From: an uncultured Bacteroides sp.
Lineage (GTDB): Bacteria; Bacteroidota; Bacteroidia; Bacteroidales; Bacteroidaceae
Assembly (NCBI RefSeq): GCF_949298305.1
Contig: NZ_CASFWU010000070.1
Location: 1-28,510, forward strand
DNA length: 28,510 nt
Direction of reading: 5' to 3'
The translations under genes and the position numbers were made by a program. Below are positions 8,501-15,586 of this stretch, piece by piece (the stretch's first letter is position 1; every line of letters starts with the position of its first letter). The notes beneath the pieces were generated by a model. The model searched no databases. It saw only the letters and a program-made list of their open reading frames with translations, and was not told the DNA's origin.

Positions 8501-9614
8501 CAACGCCATCAACGCCAAGATAACGGGCAGCGGCATCGGCCTGTTGCTGGTATGGAAGCTGGTGCATATCCATAAGGGAAAAGTGGCCTTCAGCAGTGCC
8601 GAAGGCAAAGGTTCCACCATCCGAGTGACCTTCCCCAAGGACGAGAAACCCTACCGGAAAGCCATGCGCAAGGCGGCAGACGTCCCCAACACGGAAAACG
8701 CCTACCCCAAGGCGGCACCGCCCACCAGCGCCTTCCCCGCAGCAGGAGGCAGCACGCCCAAATCCTTGCTGGCCGAAGCGATGAGCGGAGTGAAGCTGCC
8801 CAAAGTACTGGTGGTGGAAGACAACGACGAACTGAAGGAGTATCTGCTGGCCACACTGTCCGACAAGTACAGCATTCAGACCTGCGACAACGGAAAGGCG
8901 GCCCTGAGCCTCGTCAAGGAATACCTGCCCGACCTGGTCATCTCGGACATCATGATGCCCGAAATGCGGGGCGACGAACTCTGCCAGATACTGAAGAACG
9001 ACATCGAGACCTCGCACATCCCCATCATCCTGCTCACCGCCCTCAACTCGGACAGAAACATCATCGAGGGGTTGCAAACGGGAGCGGACGAATACATCGT
9101 GAAGCCCTTCAACATCGGCATTCTGCGAGCCACCATAGACAACCTGCTGGCCAACCGCGCCCTGCTGCGGAAGAAGTTCGCCCGCCTGGACATTGCCGCC
9201 AAAGAAGAGACGGACGAATGCCCCAACTGCACCAACGACCTGGACCTGAAGTTCATGCAAACAGTAAAGAAGAGCGTGGAGGACAACCTTGCCAACCAGG
9301 ACTTCAACGTAGACGCACTCTGCAACCTGCTCAACATGAGCCGGACCAGCTTCTACAACAAGATCAAGGTGCTGACCGACCAGGCTCCCGCAGACTACAT
9401 CCGCCTCATCCGCCTGAACCATGCCGCCCGATTGCTGAAGGAGCAGCGGTACAGCATCACCGAAGTGGCCGAAATGACAGGCTTCAACGACGCCAAGTAC
9501 TTCCGCGAAGTGTTCAAGAAGCACTTCAACGTCAGTCCGAGCCAGTATGCCAAGGACGGGGGAAACGCCGCGGACGGAGCCCAACAGTCACAACCGGATA
9601 ACAAACAATCATGA
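5553..9614 (+). CDS. hybrid two-component system sensor/regulator (HTCS)
   Basis: One 1353-residue chain spans the inner membrane. After a signal peptide (MKKHILSILILCLLPFTVRP) come many Reg_prop-type propeller blades (repeats such as GLSNRRVYAI and DLWFATNNGISLYD), a Y_Y_Y domain near 700-765, and one membrane helix near 772-795. The cytoplasmic part has HisKA with the phospho-acceptor His817 in HDIRTPLTLI, a HATPase domain (about 915-1030, GSGIGL), a receiver domain from 1083 with Asp1132 in SDIMMPE, and an AraC-type DNA-binding domain (about 1235-1340). Such proteins normally sense a glycan fragment and switch on a nearby utilisation locus. Here no SusC/SusD genes are present; the stop codon overlaps the next transporter gene. 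The ATG at 5553 is chosen because it begins the signal peptide; an upstream TTG would add 32 unlikely residues. Confidence 0.95.
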   Translation: MKKHILSILILCLLPFTVRPQIYKYIGVEDGLSNRRVYAIRKDTKGYMWFLTHDGIDRFNGKDFKHYKLMDGEEEINSTMNLNWLYIDSKGTLWEIGKNGRVYRYDTQHDRFQLTYKLPEAGNKDRPTPVSYGFVDENSVVWLCNEKALYLYDDNTQNVTVIKNEIEEYITDIKQIDSTHYFIGTDIGIHYAELKNKVLRLVPCQQLDDLKVQVNELYYHKPSNKIFIGTFQRGIFVYDLNLRKAFPLNVGLTDISINRIQTLDRNEVLIATDGAGIYKINTDTYQSEPYIIADYNSNNAMNGNTINDLYIDEEQRIWIANYPIGITVRDNRYTAYQWIKHSIGNRQSLVNNQINAIIEDHEGDLWFATNNGISLYDEKQDKWYSFLSIFDKDQHSKNHTFISLCEVSPGIVWAGGYSSGIYEIDKSSKQVKFFTPSLMDDLNTRPDKYIRSIIRSSDGKIWSGGYYDLKEIDITNKSIRNFYNLSGITTLAEKDSDHLWIGTATGLYLLERHTGKYEYIPMPVDSYYVYSLYQSKEGPLYIGTNNAGLLIYEPETKTFEHYCTDNSALISNNIYHILSDGKQNFFLSTENGLSSFNPQEKSFHNWTKDQGLKSDHFNAASGTLRRNGDLIFGSTDGAIEFSKDMVMPRSYPFKMVFSDLRVFYETVYPNDTHSPLVKDIDETETLHLKYNQNIFSLQVSAINYDYPSLILYSWMLEGFYDGWSRPSQESVIRFTNLSPGEYTLRVRAISNEDRRLILQERSMKIVIEQPVWLSLWALLLYAAILCSLIVTAMRVTMMKKQRKISDEKIRFFINTAHDIRTPLTLIKAPLEELGEEEQLSEKGRKNMNIAMRNVNALIRLTSNLINFERTDIYSSDLHVARHELNAYLEETINVFRSYAEVKQIDLTYTSNFDHLDVWMDKDKMDSILKNLLSNALKYTPQGGQVTITAAESADTWSIEVKDTGIGVPASEQKKLFKIHFRGSNAINAKITGSGIGLLLVWKLVHIHKGKVAFSSAEGKGSTIRVTFPKDEKPYRKAMRKAADVPNTENAYPKAAPPTSAFPAAGGSTPKSLLAEAMSGVKLPKVLVVEDNDELKEYLLATLSDKYSIQTCDNGKAALSLVKEYLPDLVISDIMMPEMRGDELCQILKNDIETSHIPIILLTALNSDRNIIEGLQTGADEYIVKPFNIGILRATIDNLLANRALLRKKFARLDIAAKEETDECPNCTNDLDLKFMQTVKKSVEDNLANQDFNVDALCNLLNMSRTSFYNKIKVLTDQAPADYIRLIRLNHAARLLKEQRYSITEVAEMTGFNDAKYFREVFKKHFNVSPSQYAKDGGNAADGAQQSQPDNKQS

Positions 9615-10186
9615 AACAGAGCAATATGAACATCTATTTTGAGAGTTTCCTCATCTTCTTCAAAATCGGGGCATTCACCATCGGCGGAGGCTATGCCATG
9701 GTGCCCCTCATCGAAGACGAGATTGTCAAGAAGCGCAACTGGATTGCCAAGGAAGACTTCATCGACCTGCTGGCCATCTCGCAGTCGTCGCCGGGCATCC
9801 TGGCCGTCAACATATCCATCTTCATCGGCTACCGCCTGCGGGGCATACGCGGCAGCATCGTCACCGCCCTGGGCACCATCCTGCCCTCGTTCCTCATCAT
9901 CCTGGCCATCGCCCTGTTCTTCCACAACTTCAAGGACAACACCGTCGTGGAGCGCATCTTCAAGGGCATCCGTCCGGCCGTGGTGGCACTCATAGCCGCC
10001 CCCACGTTCAGCATGGCCAAGTCTGCCAAAATCAACCGCTACAACCTCTGGATACCCGTCGTCTCCGCCTTGCTCATCTGGCTGCTCAGATTCTCCCCCA
10101 TCTGGATTATCATTGCAGCCGGCATAGGCGGCTACCTGTACGGCAAGTGGAAAATGAAAAACGGGAAAACAGAAACGCATGTCTAA
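9611..10186 (+). CDS. chrA: chromate transporter family protein, first half-size subunit
   Basis: The 191-residue membrane protein has the CHR-domain hallmark FFKIGAFTIGGGYAMVPLIEDEIV near its N-terminus, then SQSSPGILAVNISIFIGYRLRG, and several hydrophobic helices. Half-size CHR proteins usually occur as pairs and assemble into one transporter; the second partner follows 18 bases later. In known full-length ChrA proteins the family exports chromate, but many CHR pairs have no proven substrate. The start at 9611 gives an ATGA overlap with the regulator gene upstream, implying translational coupling; a second ATG at 9626 is a possible alternative. The basic tail KWKMKNGKTETHV is probably cytoplasmic. 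Confidence 0.88.
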   Translation: MKQSNMNIYFESFLIFFKIGAFTIGGGYAMVPLIEDEIVKKRNWIAKEDFIDLLAISQSSPGILAVNISIFIGYRLRGIRGSIVTALGTILPSFLIILAIALFFHNFKDNTVVERIFKGIRPAVVALIAAPTFSMAKSAKINRYNLWIPVVSALLIWLLRFSPIWIIIAAGIGGYLYGKWKMKNGKTETHV

Positions 10187-10204
10187 AAACATCATATCAC
10201 AACC

Positions 10205-10756
10205 ATGATTTATCTCCAGCTATTTTATACCTTCTTCAAGATTGGCCTCTTCGGCTTCGGCGGAGGCTATGCCATGCTCTCCATGATTCAGGGCGAAGTG
10301 GTGACCCGCTACGAGTGGCTGACCCCGCAGGAGTTCACCGACATTGTAGCCATCAGCCAGATGACCCCCGGCCCCATCGGCATCAACTCCGCCACCTACG
10401 TGGGCTTCACGGCCACGGGCAGCGTCTGGGGCTCCATCATCGCCACCTTCGCCGTGGTGCTGCCCTCGTTCATCCTGATGCTCACCATCAGCAAATTCTT
10501 CCTGAAATACCAGAAGCACCCCTCGGTAGAAGCCGTGTTCAGCGGTCTGCGTCCGGCTGTCGTGGGATTGCTGGCCTCGGCCGCCCTGGTGCTGATGAAC
10601 ACCGAGAACTTCGGAAGCCCCAGCGAAGACACCTATACCTTCGTAATCAGCTGCATCATCTTCCTCATCACTTTCGTGGCCACCAAGAAATACAAGGCCA
10701 ACCCGATACTGATGATTATTGCCTGCGGCATAGCCGGACTGCTGCTCTACAAATAA
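10205..10756 (+). CDS. chrA: chromate transporter family protein, second half-size subunit
   Basis: The 183-residue partner repeats the CHR pattern: FFKIGLFGFGGGYAMLSMIQGEVV, then ISQMTPGPIGINSATYVGFTATG, with about six hydrophobic segments. It resembles but does not copy the preceding subunit, as expected for the two halves of a heterodimeric CHR transporter in the inner membrane. The gene begins 18 bases after its partner and ends the three-gene unit started by the hybrid sensor. Repeat arrays follow directly. The substrate cannot be read from the sequence. Confidence 0.88.
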   Translation: MIYLQLFYTFFKIGLFGFGGGYAMLSMIQGEVVTRYEWLTPQEFTDIVAISQMTPGPIGINSATYVGFTATGSVWGSIIATFAVVLPSFILMLTISKFFLKYQKHPSVEAVFSGLRPAVVGLLASAALVLMNTENFGSPSEDTYTFVISCIIFLITFVATKKYKANPILMIIACGIAGLLLYK

Positions 10757-10816
10757 GGGATGAACGGCAGGCGCGCAGGGACATGGAAAGAGGCATTTGC
10801 CTTCCGCCGGACCGGC

Positions 10817-10893
10817 GCTTGCATTACGCTTGCCGGACGCTTGCACGGTCCGTGCTCAACGCTTGCACGGAGCACGGTGGATGCTTGCATGGT
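10817..10893. repeat. 11-bp phased GCTTGC array
   Basis: GCTTGC occurs at 10817, 10828, 10839, 10861 and 10883, that is at steps of 11, 11, 22 and 22. Within it, CCGTGCTC (10850-10857) pairs with GAGCACGG (10870-10877), and GCACGG T CCGTGC (10843-10855) is a tight palindrome. It lies between the convergent ends of the chromate transporter gene and the hydrolase gene. Confidence 0.8.
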
Positions 10894-11000
10894 CTAAGCG
10901 CTGATAATCTGAGGGTTGAAAGAACTCCCCACACGATGGATGCTTTGCCCCCGGCCAAGCCGACAAAAGGGCACAAAAAAGCCCCCTCTCCTACCACATC

Positions 11001-11144
11001 ATTGAGAGGGGGGGCTCAACGGCTATTGAGAGGGGGGTCTCAAGCCCTATTCAGAGGGGGTTCTCAAGCCCTATTCAGAGAGGGTTCTCAATACCTATTG
11101 AGAGGCCCCTCTCAACGACTATTGAGAGGGGGCGCTCAATAAGG
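11001..11144. repeat. six-copy 24-bp tandem array
   Basis: Units begin at 11001, 11025, 11049, 11073, 11097 and 11121. Each starts ATT(G/C)AGAG, has a G-rich centre and continues to CTCAA, so most units can fold into a small TTGAG/CTCAA hairpin. The fifth is a near-perfect palindrome, TTGAGAGGCCCCTCTCAA. GCCCCCTCTC at 10981-10990 is complementary to the first unit. One frame through the array would read an 8-residue repeat, but that frame overlaps the transporter genes out of phase and is unlikely to be translated. Confidence 0.9.
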
Positions 11145-11168
11145 CTGCCTCAGAAAGCGGACAGGCAG
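11145..11168 (-). terminator. possible terminator of the GHL10 hydrolase gene
   Basis: CTGCCT (11145-11150) pairs with AGGCAG (11163-11168) about 50 bases past the stop of the minus-strand gene. The stem is short and is followed on that strand by only a few T residues, so this is a weak call. Confidence 0.3.
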
Positions 11169-11218
11169 TATCCTCTGTGTGGCATTTCTCTTTATTCCGA
11201 TGCAGCCTCGTCAGCAGG

Positions 11219-12730
11219 TCAGAGTTTCACTTTCTTGGTTACGGACTTCGACTCGTTGTGCAGACGGTCGAGGGCCGTAATGACATATTGGAATCTGGTC
11301 TTTCCGTCCTCGTAGGGCAACGGGTAGAAGGTGTCGCGCGTGATGGCAACAATGTGCGACGGGTCGTCAATGTCCACCTCCTCGTCCGCGCCGAAGCGGT
11401 AAACCACATACTGCACGGCACGGTCCATCTCGTCCTTATACTTGGGCGCCGTCCAGAACAGCAGGTAGCCGTCTGCCGTCCATACAGGTTTTACCTTACG
11501 CACTTTGCCCGGAGCCTTGTCGTCCATAAAATCAAACACGGGTGGCAAAGCAGGATATTTGTGATATTCGGCAATCAATGCGTCGCGGTATCGCCCCTGG
11601 TTCTCCACCACAGCCGACGCATACCACTGGCAACTGCCGCCTATGGTCTGATAGGCCCGCTGCAAGGCCATCTTGCGGGGAAGCTGGTTGATGGTAGGGT
11701 CGGTCGGGTCGGTATTCTGCACCGTATTCTGCACCGACTGGCCGATGAACAGGGGACGGTTCTCGCTGTTGCGTGCCCACCACTTCACCAGTGTTTCGTA
11801 GTCGGCCACCGGATGCCCGACGTGCCAGTATATCTGAGGGATGTTATAATCTATCCAGCCGTTGCGCGCCCACAATAACACATCGGCATAGAGGTCATCA
11901 TAGTTCTGCAGCCCCTTGGTCCTGCTGCCCAGCGGATCGCTGCTCTCGTTGCGGTAGATACCAAAAGGAGAGATGCCGAACTTCACCCAGGGCTTCACAC
12001 GACGAACGGTATCGTGAATTTCCTCAATCAGCATATTCACGTTGTGGCGACGCCAATCCCCCTTGCTGCTGAATCCTTTTCCATAACGGGCAAAAGTGGC
12101 GTTATCCGGAAAGTCCTGTCCGTTGACCGGATAAGGATAAAAATAGTCGTCCATGTGGATGGCATCCACATCGTAGCGCGAAACGATGTCCATCACCACC
12201 ATGCAAATATGGTGGCGGCTTTCGGGCAGTGCCGGATTGAAATAAAGCTGATTCCCATAGGTGACAAACCATTCGGGATGGATATTGTACAGATGAGTGG
12301 GCGCAATGCCGTTCTTCAACGAAGTCAGAGCCCGGTACGGATTAATCCAGGCATGGAACTCCATACAACGTTTATGACACTCGTCAATCATGAACTGCAT
12401 GGGATCCCAATAAGGGTCGGGAGCCTGCCCCTGCACACCGGTCAGGTAGCGGCTCCAGGGTTCCAGCTGTGAAGCATACAAAGCATCTGCCTCGGGACGC
12501 ACCTGGAAGATAATGGCATTGATACCCGCCTTCTGCAACGAGTTCAACTGGTCAATGAGGGTCTGCTGCATCTTCTCGGCAGACATACCGCGAAATTGTC
12601 CGTTCACAACCTGTATCCAGGCACCGCGAAATTCACGTTTGGGGTATCTGCCTGTCTGGCTTGGATATTGTGCCGTTGCTCCCAAGCAGAAGAGCAAAGT
12701 CCATGCACACAAAAAGAGTCGTAATCTCAT
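11219..12730 (-). CDS. secreted glycoside hydrolase-like protein, GHL10 family
   Basis: The 503-residue protein has a signal peptide (MRLRLFLCAWTLLFCLGATA, cleavage before Gln likely) and then a TIM-barrel of the GHL10 (formerly DUF187, YngK-like) family: KREFRGAWIQVVN at the start, NAIIFQVRPEADALY, FHAWINPYRAL, and DAIHMDDYFYPYP with His192, Asp194 and Asp195. The later QIYWHVGHP and a C-terminal fibronectin-like stretch (VWTADGYLLFWTAPK) are also typical. Family members are predicted to act on cell-surface or wall polysaccharides, and the exact substrate is unknown. It is probably periplasmic or surface exposed. The gene stands alone, converging on the transporter genes, with a palindrome-rich gap upstream. 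I saw no clear promoter. Confidence 0.9.
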   Translation of the reverse strand: MRLRLFLCAWTLLFCLGATAQYPSQTGRYPKREFRGAWIQVVNGQFRGMSAEKMQQTLIDQLNSLQKAGINAIIFQVRPEADALYASQLEPWSRYLTGVQGQAPDPYWDPMQFMIDECHKRCMEFHAWINPYRALTSLKNGIAPTHLYNIHPEWFVTYGNQLYFNPALPESRHHICMVVMDIVSRYDVDAIHMDDYFYPYPVNGQDFPDNATFARYGKGFSSKGDWRRHNVNMLIEEIHDTVRRVKPWVKFGISPFGIYRNESSDPLGSRTKGLQNYDDLYADVLLWARNGWIDYNIPQIYWHVGHPVADYETLVKWWARNSENRPLFIGQSVQNTVQNTDPTDPTINQLPRKMALQRAYQTIGGSCQWYASAVVENQGRYRDALIAEYHKYPALPPVFDFMDDKAPGKVRKVKPVWTADGYLLFWTAPKYKDEMDRAVQYVVYRFGADEEVDIDDPSHIVAITRDTFYPLPYEDGKTRFQYVITALDRLHNESKSVTKKVKL

Positions 12731-12780
12731 GTTCTAAATCTAAAAATCAAAAACTATTCAATTAGGTTTCACAAGTGCTC

Positions 12781-12935
12781 AACTTGCCAGTTGACAAGGC
12801 TTCAGTCAACAAGTTTTCCAGGTCCGGAATGCCCAGTTGGATAAAATGCCACTTGAAACGGCTCGCTACAAACGCCTTGTCAACCCGTCAGCTTGCTGCT
12901 CGTCAACTGCAACTTGAGCTTGCGAATTGAAAATC
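12781..12935. repeat. dispersed GTTGAC/GTCAAC palindromic repeat cluster
   Basis: A nested palindrome is formed by AACTTG (12781), GTTGAC (12790-12795), GTCAAC (12805-12810) and CAAGTT (12810-12815). Further on, CCTTGTCAAC (12875), CTCGTCAACTG (12899-12909) and AACTTGAGCTTG follow. The same words build the insertion in purL at 2692-2775. Confidence 0.6.
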
Positions 12936-13308
12936 GACAAAGTCAAAGTTGAGCTATTCAAAAAATGCGCATAAAAGTACTCCTTTTCTCTCAGGTAAAC
13001 CCTTGCTCTACCAAAAGTATAACAAATCTTAACCAGCTTCTCCTGCGTCTCAGATTCTCACTTCAAAAGTGTGATTTCACCCCGACCTCCAACGCACTAC
13101 AATACAGGACTGCTCCTCTCCTATGCGATTGCCCGGCGTGACGATTTCCAGGTTTTATCATTACGCCCCCCCAATGAGAGTCGAATCCGCTCTACCGGCA
13201 ACCAGACGGCCATAAAACACATCAACAAATAAGACAATTTAGGTTTCGCAAGTTTATCAATCGGTTGTTGTCAACTTAAGTATCGGATTTAATATTTCTC
13301 TGGTAGTT

Positions 13309-13522
13309 AAGAAGTTAAGAACTCAAGTTTCGCAAGTGCGAAACTTGCAGGAGTTAAAGGAGTTAAAAGGAGTTATCGCCCACCAAGGTGGGCTTAGGAG
13401 TTAAAGCCGATAGCTCAATGGTCGGTATCCTTTTCACAAAGGCATTGGCTTAACTCCTGACAGAGCAAAGCGAAGTGATAACCTCTTAACTTCTAACAAA
13501 ATATCGAACCCGAAACTTGAGT
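13309..13522. repeat. nested inverted-repeat element upstream of the LRR gene
   Basis: Outer arms: ACTCAAGTTTCG (13321-13332) pairs with CGAAACTTGAGT (13511-13522), and an AGAAGTTAAGA-type word just outside the left arm has its complement TCTTAACTTCT inside the right arm. A tight hairpin lies inside, CAAGTTTCGCA / TGCGAAACTTG (13324-13347). Between the arms are three GGAGTTA words and AGGAGTTAAAGCC, which pairs with GGCTTAACTCCT allowing one bulge. No protein is encoded. Confidence 0.6.
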
Positions 13523-13633
13523 CGTTTAAATGTTATAATTGAGCACTATAAATTTAACACGTTTATCGCTATATCCCTAATATTCAATGAAATATTTAAT
13601 TGATTATATCGAATTCACGTTAATTTAAATATT

Positions 13634-15070
13634 ATGAAGACACATGTATGGTTATTGTTCCTGGCAGTGACGAGCCTGTTGCTGGCGGGATGCAACGAGA
13701 CGAATGATCCAATGGCTATCGGAGTGAAATCGGTGTCGTTGGACAAGACGAGCAAAACGCTGTTGGTTGGAGGCACGGAGCAGCTTGTGGCTACGGTTCT
13801 GCCGGAGGATGCCGTGAACAAGACGGTGGTCTGGAGTTCGGATGCGGAAGACGTGGCGTCGGTGGATGCATCGACGGGGTTGGTGACGGCGCTCGAGGCC
13901 GGGACGGCGAAGATTACGGCAACGACGGAGGATGGAGGCTACACGGCCTCCTGTGCGGTAACGGTGACAACCGATATGGAGGCGTATCTCAAGGCGCTGC
14001 TGCTGGAGGATTTTGGCCAAATGGGGCTCTCAGCGGACTTCTTCAGCGATAACCATTGGACCCTGGACAATGCGTTGGAGAATTGGAACGGAATCCGTGT
14101 TTCGGGAGGTCCTGACGATTATGGATTGTCGATTGACCTGGAAGGCCAGATACTGGGGGGGACGTTGTGCGACGAATTGTTCCGGCTGCCGGGATTGACG
14201 GAACTGGTCTTATCCGGATGCAAGCTTTCGGGGCCGATTCCGGAGAGCATCGGGGAAGCTACGCGGCTGGCCTCTCTGAATCTCGGGAATAATGATTTTA
14301 CGGGGCAACTGCCCTCCTCATTGGGGAAGCTGGCCAACCTTCTGCAACTGGATGTGAGCGGCAACAAGCTCACAGGAGCTGTGCCGGAGGAGATGAAAGG
14401 ATTGGACAACTATCCGAAATTCCGCTTCAATCCCCAACAGGAGGGTTATGAGATTTCGGAAACGGGGACAGGCGATACGGACAAGGCGGCCCTGTTGTCG
14501 ATTGTGGAGGCATGGGGTGACGATGCTCCGCAGATAATACAGGATTCCTGGACGGCGGAGAATGCGGTTACGAATTTTTACGGCGTCGAGGTGAACGGGC
14601 TGGGTCAGGTCGTGGCCTTGAATCTGAGGTCTCTGAAGATTTATGCGCTCCCCGACATGTCGGCCTTAACACAGTTGAAAAGATTGGATATGTATGATAA
14701 TGAACTGTGGTATTTCCCTGCCTGGATAGGCAACCTGACGAACCTTCAGTATCTGGACCTGGGGTACACCGTCCTGCTCGGCCAGTTCCCGACGGCAATC
14801 TGCAATCTGCCCAACCTTAAGCATTTGTATTTGGCGAAAAACCTCCTGAGCGGCGAGATTCCCGCTGAAATCGGCAATATGTCGAACCTTGAGGCCTTGG
14901 ATCTCTCTTCCAACGGATTCACCGGCCAGATTCCCGCCACGATCAGCAACATGTCGAATCTCAAGGTTTTGGATCTCGGTTCAAACCTCCTCAGCGGCCA
15001 GATTCCCGCTGAATTCGGCAATCTGACGAACCTTCAGGGCTTATATCTGTCTTACAACAGAGCGGAATGA
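13634..15070 (+). pseudogene. surface lipoprotein with Ig-like and plant-type leucine-rich repeats, frameshifted
   Basis: The 478-residue frame starts with a lipoprotein signal (MKTHVWLLFLAVTSLLLAGC, lipid-modified Cys20). Then comes a Big2-type bacterial Ig domain (about 30-112, VWSSDAEDVASVDASTGLVTA). Two leucine-rich repeat modules follow, each opened by a capping segment with a W-x-A-x-N or W-x-G pattern. The repeats fit the plant-type consensus LxxLxxLxLxxNxLxGxIP, for example LSGEIPAEIGNMSNLEALDL. The frame ends abruptly at SYNRAE, yet the next frame continues SGMIPDEVLNHPNF; about four bases appear to be missing near 15057-15061. So the gene is either broken or carries a sequencing error. 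Codon use (many GGG, GGA, CGG, TTG) differs from neighbouring genes and suggests transfer. The likely role is surface binding or adhesion; no partner gene is nearby. Confidence 0.8.
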
Positions 15071-15273
15071 TTCCCGATGAGGTATTGAACCACCCGAATT
15101 TCTACAATTGGCATCTTACGCCGCAGAATGACGGTTACGGGTTCGACAACTATCCTGCCTCTTCGGGGCAGAGCAGGGTGCAAAGCCAGAATGACCGGAC
15201 GGCGGAGAAGGAGGCGGTGGGCCCGGCCCGCAAGGCGGAGCTCCGCAAGCGGATATTACACAAGGGCCGATAA
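15061..15273 (+). pseudogene. 3' remnant of the leucine-rich repeat lipoprotein
   Basis: In the +2 frame relative to the preceding gene, the sequence reads SGMIPDEVLNHPNFYNW and LTPQNDGYGFDNYP. This continues the last leucine-rich repeat and matches the end of the first module (NYPKFRFNPQQEGYEI). The last 35 residues are basic and unlike the rest, so a second frame change may exist. An internal ATG at 15067 could allow independent reading, but this is unlikely to give a functional protein. Confidence 0.65.
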
Positions 15274-15359
15274 CGGGAATTTCTTCCGGTTGTCGGTTCA
15301 TCGGCCGACTTCAAAAGAGTATTGGAACGGACAGCTTACGCCGACAACTTATTTTCAGT

Positions 15360-15389
15360 CAATCCCTGACGAGTAATCGCCAGGGATTG
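15360..15389 (+). terminator. terminator of the LRR gene
   Basis: CAATCCCTG (15360-15368) pairs with CAGGGATTG (15381-15389), followed by TTGTTTATAAA. It lies about 90 bases after the stop of the frameshifted lipoprotein gene. Confidence 0.65.
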
Positions 15390-15494
15390 TTGTTTATAAA
15401 AAGTTTTGTTGTCCACCAGGTCCGTCCCCCCCAAAAAAGAATGCAGGAAATGAGCAATGGCAGAAAAGTATTTCCGTACACCGATATAATGCAA

Positions 15495-15528
15495 AAGAGG
15501 CTGTCCCAGCTTTCCGGGGCAGCCTCTT
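15495..15528 (-). terminator. terminator of the glycogen operon
   Basis: AAGAGGCTG (15495-15503) pairs with CAGCCTCTT (15520-15528) with an added CCC/GGG pair inside. Read on the minus strand, the stem is followed by TTTT. It lies about 60 bases past the stop of the phosphorylase gene. Confidence 0.85.
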
Positions 15529-15586
15529 GATAGCTATGTCATGTGCCGTACAGCCTCATCTCATAGATGCTGTACACCTGCAATTA

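Larger units (their letters stand above)
12731..13633. other. palindrome-rich gene-free region
   Basis: No reading frame here looks like a protein. It contains the two repeat clusters listed separately (about 12781-12935 and 13309-13522). The stretch between them, about 12960-13240, shows only short C-runs and no recognisable tRNA or promoter. Confidence 0.6.

Noticed and set aside
10147..11142. Long frame running through both transporter genes into the 24-bp array, ending in an 8-residue repeat
   Set aside because: It is out of phase with two well-supported transporter genes over most of its length and the repeat period of 24 makes any frame stay open. It looks like a shadow.
12960..13215. 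Possible tRNA or tmRNA piece (GAGTCGAATCCGCTC) in the gene-free region
   Set aside because: The string resembles a T-arm but no D-arm, anticodon arm or acceptor stem can be matched on either strand.
13984..14480. CRISPR-like spacing of repeats in the LRR gene
   Set aside because: The repeated words follow the leucine-rich repeat codons and vary like protein repeats, with no spacers.
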